A DNA stretch of 64,000 nucleotides from Brucella gallinifaecis. GTDB lineage: Bacteria; Pseudomonadota; Alphaproteobacteria; Rhizobiales; Rhizobiaceae. Below, piece after piece: positions 62,216 to 64,000 of the stretch. The notes beneath the pieces were generated by a model. It searched no databases, was not told where the DNA came from, and saw only the letters and a list, made by a program, of their open reading frames with translations. Within the stretch, counting starts at the first letter, position 1. Every line of letters begins with the position of its first letter. The position numbers and the translations under genes were made by a program. The stretch spans positions 310,001-374,000 of the forward strand of contig NZ_ML636802.1 of NCBI RefSeq assembly GCF_006476605.1, in the 5' to 3' direction.

Positions 62216-62944
62216 TCATCTGAACAAGTCTGGCAGGTCTGCGATGGAATTGAGCACCACATCCGCATGCGGCTCCAGTGCCGCACGCGGGCTGTTGCCT
62301 GACAAAACTCCAATGCCAAGCCCCGCTTTTGCAGCCTGTGCTGTTTCAAGATCATGCAGATTATCGCCCACCATTGCGATTGCCTCCGGCTCAAGGCCGA
62401 TTTTTTTCGCAAAATAGAGCAGTGGGTCAGCAAAGGGCTTCGGACGTGCCGCCGTATCGTAACCAATCACCACATCAAAGAAATGATCAATGCCTAAAGC
62501 CTTTGCCGTTGCATGTGCACCGGCCTCGGAATCATTGGTGGCAATGCCAAGGATGAAACCCATCGTGCGCAGGCTTTCCAATGTTTCGCGCAAACCTTCA
62601 ATCGCCACAGCAGAACGCGCCCCTTCAGCAACCGTATAGGCATCAAATTCGGCTATTTTGGTTTTGAAACCGGCTTCATCAATATCCGGGTGCCAGAGCT
62701 GCACAATGTCTTCGACCGTTCCGGCTGCAATAACTGAATTGGCGCGAAATCTCGAGGCTTCCCAGTCATAACCACCCGCATCAAGCAGCAAACGTGCACG
62801 CTGTTCATCACCATTGGCAGTGCGCTGGGCGAGGTTCCACGAAACGGCAAACCATGTTCTGTCAAAGTCAATCAATGTGCCATCCTTGTCAAGCAGAATG
62901 GCACGGATTGATTTGAGTTTTTCGGCAGCTGGCAATGCACTCAT
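62216..62944 (-). CDS. gph: HAD hydrolase, phosphoglycolate phosphatase-like
   Basis: 242 residues. HAD motif I AILLDKDGTLIDFDRTW, motif II GIATNDSEAGA, motif III Lys near RPKPFADP, motif IV MVGDNLHDLETAQAAKAGLG. Cap domain about 20-95. Phosphoglycolate is the usual substrate for this subgroup, but the exact one is not readable. Its ATG overlaps the upstream gene's stop by 4 nt (ATGA). Confidence 0.87.
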   Translation of the reverse strand: MSALPAAEKLKSIRAILLDKDGTLIDFDRTWFAVSWNLAQRTANGDEQRARLLLDAGGYDWEASRFRANSVIAAGTVEDIVQLWHPDIDEAGFKTKIAEFDAYTVAEGARSAVAIEGLRETLESLRTMGFILGIATNDSEAGAHATAKALGIDHFFDVVIGYDTAARPKPFADPLLYFAKKIGLEPEAIAMVGDNLHDLETAQAAKAGLGIGVLSGNSPRAALEPHADVVLNSIADLPDLFR

Positions 62945-64000
62945 GCCTCTAATGCACCGGCACGTTTTTTGACCGCCGATGGCTTTGCGCCAAGCAGTTT
63001 CAGCAGATCATCACCACGGCGGACATAACGCAGGGTACGGCGGGTCAGAATGCGGCCAGCCTGCGGTGCGGTGAGCGTAATATCGCCTTCTGGCTCGCCC
63101 GGCTTTGTGACGACAGTTACGAGCTTTGTACCGGCTTCCACCACATCACCGGGCGCAACATGATAAAGCACCATGCCGCCTTCAGGCGCACGCAGCATTT
63201 CCACATTTTCAAGTGGCGTCACCAGCCCCTTGTAATCAAGATCAAGCTTCACGTTTTCATCGCGGACAACACCACGATGAACGAGAAATTTATAAAGTCC
63301 TTCGGCATCGCCCTTGCCCATATCCGCGTAAACATCGCTCAAACCACGGAACTCGACCGTAGTCACGGCGCGACGCTTCATATTGCGCTGATCCGCTGGC
63401 ATTTGCAGAACCGGATGCGCACAGGCCTCTTCAAAAGCCGCATCCGCGGTTGTGTCCCATGCAAGAATTGCGGTTGATCCGAGCGCCACGGCCAGATCCT
63501 TCATGTCTTCCACGAATTCTTTCGCGATATAGACATAATTTTCGCTTTCATCATCACAATGAAGATCAAGCACAATATCGTTTTCAAGCGCGAGCTTGAG
63601 AAGTGTGCATTTGAGGCGTTGCGCAAGGGCAACGGGTGCATCCGGGCCGGGCAGATCACTTGTATCAAAATCTGGCAAAAGCGGGAAAGCACGGTTGAAA
63701 TTGACGGCGGAAAAAAACTCGAAACGACCAAGATGCTGATGCGCCTGCCACTGGTTCGAGCCTATCGGATTGGCCTGCGGGACAATTGTGATGTTCCCGA
63801 GAATACGGCCCTCATCAGCCGCCTTTTTGAGCATCGGCACGAGAAAATGCAAAGCCGCCTGTCCCGGCAATTCGCCACCATGCAAGGATGATTGCAGATA
63901 GGCGGTTGGCGCATCACTGGTTTTACCTGCAAAACGCAATACACGCAGCTCGATAGCGTTACCCGGTACATCGCCGGCAAACTCGATAATCTCGGTCTTC
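62941..64000 (-). CDS. Succinylglutamate desuccinylase/aspartoacylase-family protein (partial, 5' end outside window)
   Basis: About 353 residues visible; the frame is open to the window edge, so the true start lies beyond 64000. Zinc motif SLHGGELPGQAALHF (HxxE) and VLDLHCDDESENYVY with a later His; the M14/AstE fold is clear. The C-terminal part after about residue 270 has VLYHVAPGDVVEAGTKLVTV, a biotinyl/lipoyl-like barrel found in this subfamily. The substrate is unknown. Coupled to gph by a 4-nt overlap. Confidence 0.86.
   Translation of the reverse strand, partial: KTEIIEFAGDVPGNAIELRVLRFAGKTSDAPTAYLQSSLHGGELPGQAALHFLVPMLKKAADEGRILGNITIVPQANPIGSNQWQAHQHLGRFEFFSAVNFNRAFPLLPDFDTSDLPGPDAPVALAQRLKCTLLKLALENDIVLDLHCDDESENYVYIAKEFVEDMKDLAVALGSTAILAWDTTADAAFEEACAHPVLQMPADQRNMKRRAVTTVEFRGLSDVYADMGKGDAEGLYKFLVHRGVVRDENVKLDLDYKGLVTPLENVEMLRAPEGGMVLYHVAPGDVVEAGTKLVTVVTKPGEPEGDITLTAPQAGRILTRRTLRYVRRGDDLLKLLGAKPSAVKKRAGALEA

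Noticed and set aside
1-64000. tRNA, rRNA, insertion sequence or prophage genes
   Set aside because: No cloverleaf, no transposase or integrase frame, and no phage structural genes were seen.

Overview
The window is a gap-free stretch of chromosome from an alphaproteobacterium of the order Hyphomicrobiales, most likely the Brucella/Ochrobactrum family (Brucellaceae). The evidence is the combination of gcrA with GANTC sites, a SAM-II riboswitch before metZ, an IalB-family protein, the long (about 360-residue) Dcd form, an argD-argF-hslO block, a bepR/bepDE-type RND efflux locus, and many copies of a rhizobial-type palindromic repeat (REP). The genus cannot be settled from reading alone. No rRNA, tRNA, CRISPR array, prophage or insertion sequence was seen, and the genes are mostly intact housekeeping and accessory metabolism genes.

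Layout. Positions 1-9172 form a purine catabolism cluster: urate hydroxylase puuD (cut by the window edge), a divergent LysR regulator, xdhABC, an allantoinase/OHCU decarboxylase fusion, and ureidoglycine aminohydrolase. Together they run from hypoxanthine/xanthine through urate to ureidoglycolate; the hydroxyisourate hydrolase step is not in the window. Positions 9409-18486 hold an IalB-like secreted protein, a MATE pump, a two-gene carboxyspermidine route to polyamines, an MFS pump, ferredoxin-NADP reductase and a DUF900 lipoprotein hydrolase. Positions 18677-23176 hold a dioxygenase-esterase fusion, a predicted minus-strand small RNA with three anti-Shine-Dalgarno hairpins, lrgAB with a divergent LysR regulator, and a DUF1127 microprotein.

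Positions 23487-25616 encode a small surface-glycan group (GT29-like, GT25, polysaccharide deacetylase), followed by hemA with an FNR/FixK box, an aminotransferase, mscL and a proline iminopeptidase. Positions 30179-34343 carry a LuxR-type response regulator facing a symporter-sensor hybrid kinase (CrbS/CrbR type). Then come pyrD, a second MATE pump, a RidA-like gene and TetR regulator sharing two operators, a CAP-domain protein, a GlxA-type regulator and Dcd. Positions 42291-47443 hold SAM-II/metZ, apaG, hslO, argF and argD.

Positions 47525-50248 include a 59-bp tandem REP array, gcrA, a PhoR-like kinase and REP copies. Positions 50380-54855 contain ppk2 overlapping a convergent glycosyltransferase, an AT-rich patch, an orphan solute-binding protein and a 54-residue membrane protein. 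The window ends with bepE-bepD/bepR, fadD, a phosphoglycolate phosphatase-like HAD protein and a succinylglutamate desuccinylase-like protein cut by the right edge.

The most unusual non-coding signals are the triple CCUCCUCCC hairpin RNA (about 20378-20491, minus), the exact-period REP array (47525-47742), a minus-strand terminator with no assigned transcript upstream of argD (47761-47775), several perfect palindromes next to starts (fpr, MATE, lrgA, bepD, the GT2 gene), and a REP nested inside the arms of a terminator between apaG and hslO.
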